Under the pieces are notes generated by a model. That model did not search any database and was not told the origin of the DNA. It saw only the letters and a list, made by a program, of their open reading frames with translations. The translations under genes and the position numbers were made by a program. A stretch of DNA of 64,000 bases from Ensifer sp. IC4062 (GTDB lineage Bacteria > Pseudomonadota > Alphaproteobacteria > Rhizobiales > Rhizobiaceae): NCBI RefSeq assembly GCF_020193575.1, contig NZ_JADYVD010000025.1, positions 1 through 64,000 on the forward strand, written 5' to 3'. Shown piece after piece: positions 63,109-64,000 of the stretch (position 1 is the stretch's first letter; each line of letters begins with the position of its first letter).

Positions 63109-63602
63109 CAATTTGGTTGGGGCGCGACGCAGCTCAAGTAATAATCGAACAGGCCAACACATTCTTTCCGCTCGAGACCGGCGGTGTTCTCCTCGGTTGG
63201 AGAGATGGCGAAGATCGGGTTGTCGTTGATATTGTAGGTGCTGGCCCGAAAGCGCTGCATGGCCGCCATACTTTCATTCCGGACCACTCATGGCAGGTCG
63301 AGCAGATAGACGAAGCATTCAGGAACACCGCGGGCGACCTCGACTATCTTGGGGATTGGCATTCCCATCCGGCTGGGGTCGCCGCAATGAGTTCCGAAGA
63401 TCGATCCACACTCAGACGCATTTCGCGACGAGTTCGCCACCCTATAATGGTGATCGCAGCTGGCCGGAATGCGAATTGGACATTCGGAGGTTGGATGCAG
63501 TTGCGGCCGCGACTCTTGCGCCGTTCCGTCGCGGAGTGTCAGCCAATTCAGTACTTTGCCGTGCCTTCTGAATGGCCGCGAGCTCCTATTTCAGCCGAGT
63601 GA
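63105..63602 (+). CDS. JAB/MPN metallopeptidase (deubiquitinase-like)
   Basis: This is a 165-residue zinc peptidase of the JAMM type. Glu24 is in PLETGGVLLGW, and the metal motif is GDWHSHPAG (His86 and His88), with Ser96 and Asp99 in MSSEDRSTLRR. Relatives remove ubiquitin-like proteins or mature their C termini. The start overlaps the end of the E2-E1 gene. Together with that gene and the small peptide it forms a three-gene operon. In this setting it could trim or remove the conjugate. Confidence 0.88.
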   Translation: MTIWLGRDAAQVIIEQANTFFPLETGGVLLGWRDGEDRVVVDIVGAGPKALHGRHTFIPDHSWQVEQIDEAFRNTAGDLDYLGDWHSHPAGVAAMSSEDRSTLRRISRRVRHPIMVIAAGRNANWTFGGWMQLRPRLLRRSVAECQPIQYFAVPSEWPRAPISAE

Positions 63603-64000
63603 CGAGCATCCTCGGTTCTCCCGCTCAGATGACAAGCCGCGCCGCCCTACCCGCCTTGCGTTCGGCGTCGTTGTAGAAGCTGGCCGCTGGGTACCTACTT
63701 GTGCAGCGACTGCTGCATGGCGGACGGCGGAATGCCGCGGTTATCCAAGCTCCCTCGTTCCGCTCACTGATCACTCTATGGCGCCGGTTCCTTTGAACGT
63801 CAAACAACAGACACGCTGTCCATTCTGTCGTGTCCGCGACACGGCGCCCGCCAGCTTAAATTCCTGCCATCACGCATGCACGTCTTTGAACAATTTGCAG
63901 AAAGTGTCTTCCGATACATTTTTGCAAGCTGGCACAAATTTTGATGCTCGTCGGTCGCATGCGTCTGGAGATACCGGCCCCTATGGGGAGGGGATGACCT
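63603..64000. other. Right edge: no complete gene; possible promoter and start of next gene
   Basis: No complete gene is recognised. The minus-strand frame at 63625-63807 has no family features. TGGCAC-AAATT-TTGAT at 63930-63945 resembles a sigma-54 promoter, but with A in place of the -12 C. GGGGAGGGG directly before an ATG at 63994 could be the ribosome site of a gene that continues outside the window. Confidence 0.3.

Noticed and set aside
63930-63945. Sigma-54 promoter at the right edge
   Set aside because: The -12 GC is GA here and the target gene is outside the window, so it is mentioned only as a possibility.
1-64000. CRISPR arrays, tRNA and rRNA genes
   Set aside because: No regularly spaced repeats and no cloverleaf or rRNA signatures were noticed; the Cas4-like protein is not accompanied by other cas genes.

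Overview
The window looks like accessory DNA, probably a megaplasmid or genomic island, from a Rhizobiales alphaproteobacterium of the Rhizobium, Sinorhizobium or Agrobacterium type. The evidence is a high GC content, many ABC uptake operons with FCD-type GntR regulators, remnants of a propionyl-CoA/methylmalonyl-CoA locus of the alphaproteobacterial kind, and abundant remains of IS66, IS3, IS481, IS630 and IS5 elements. No rRNA, tRNA or CRISPR array was seen.

Region 1 (1-13.8 kb, almost all on the minus strand) holds two amine or amide uptake and breakdown operons. The first has an M20 amidohydrolase, a polyamine-type binding protein, an ATPase, a fused double permease and a creatinase-like M24 enzyme. 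It is decaying: the ATPase and permease are each broken by a one-base frameshift and the M24 gene is truncated. The second has a polar amino acid ABC transporter and an agmatinase-family ureohydrolase, followed by an amidase and a PLP-dependent decarboxylase. A divergent GntR gene starts the operon, and an AGCTGTGTACAGCT palindrome lies in the control region.

Region 2 (13.8-19.7 kb) has two paralogous GntR regulators, an OsmC protein and an Asp/Glu racemase. Between them lie a fossil propionate locus (regulator, pccB and mutase fragments) and IS debris.

Region 3 (19.7-30.5 kb) is a small natural-product locus inside an IS graveyard. It has an Sfp-type phosphopantetheinyl transferase, an ectoine-synthase-like cupin, a one-protein NRPS-PKS with domains A-PCP-KS-AT-ACP-TE, an SDR and, beyond more IS debris, an ATP-grasp ligase. 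No ectA or ectB is present, so the ectoine-synthase fold has probably been recruited for another cyclisation.

Region 4 (32.3-43.1 kb) is a catabolic locus. It encodes a carbohydrate-type ABC importer, a Tm-1-like protein, a PEP-hydrolase-family TIM barrel, a cupin, a Gfo/Idh/MocA dehydrogenase and a regulator that fuses the TIM barrel to an AAA+ domain without GAFTGA. Its two main upstream regions share the direct repeat TTGGGTA-N3-TTGGGTAA.

Region 5 (43.2-63.6 kb) is a defence island. It contains a DUF433/PIN toxin-antitoxin pair, a UvrD-like helicase with a Cas4-like nuclease, and a tightly overlapping operon with an unknown protein, DpdB-like, DpdA, DpdB-like, QueE, QueD, QueC and a YhhQ-type transporter. 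This predicts 7-deazaguanine modification of DNA. After it come a membrane effector-like gene with an in-frame stop, a HAD phosphatase, a NYN nuclease-like protein, an Xre/RES toxin-antitoxin pair and a ubiquitin-like conjugation operon. That last operon consists of a proline-rich peptide ending in glycine, an E2-E1 fusion and a JAB peptidase. The strongest candidates for undescribed systems are the DpdA/QueCDE operon with its UvrD and Cas4-like neighbours, the E2-E1/JAB operon with the small peptide, and the EctC-like/NRPS-PKS locus.
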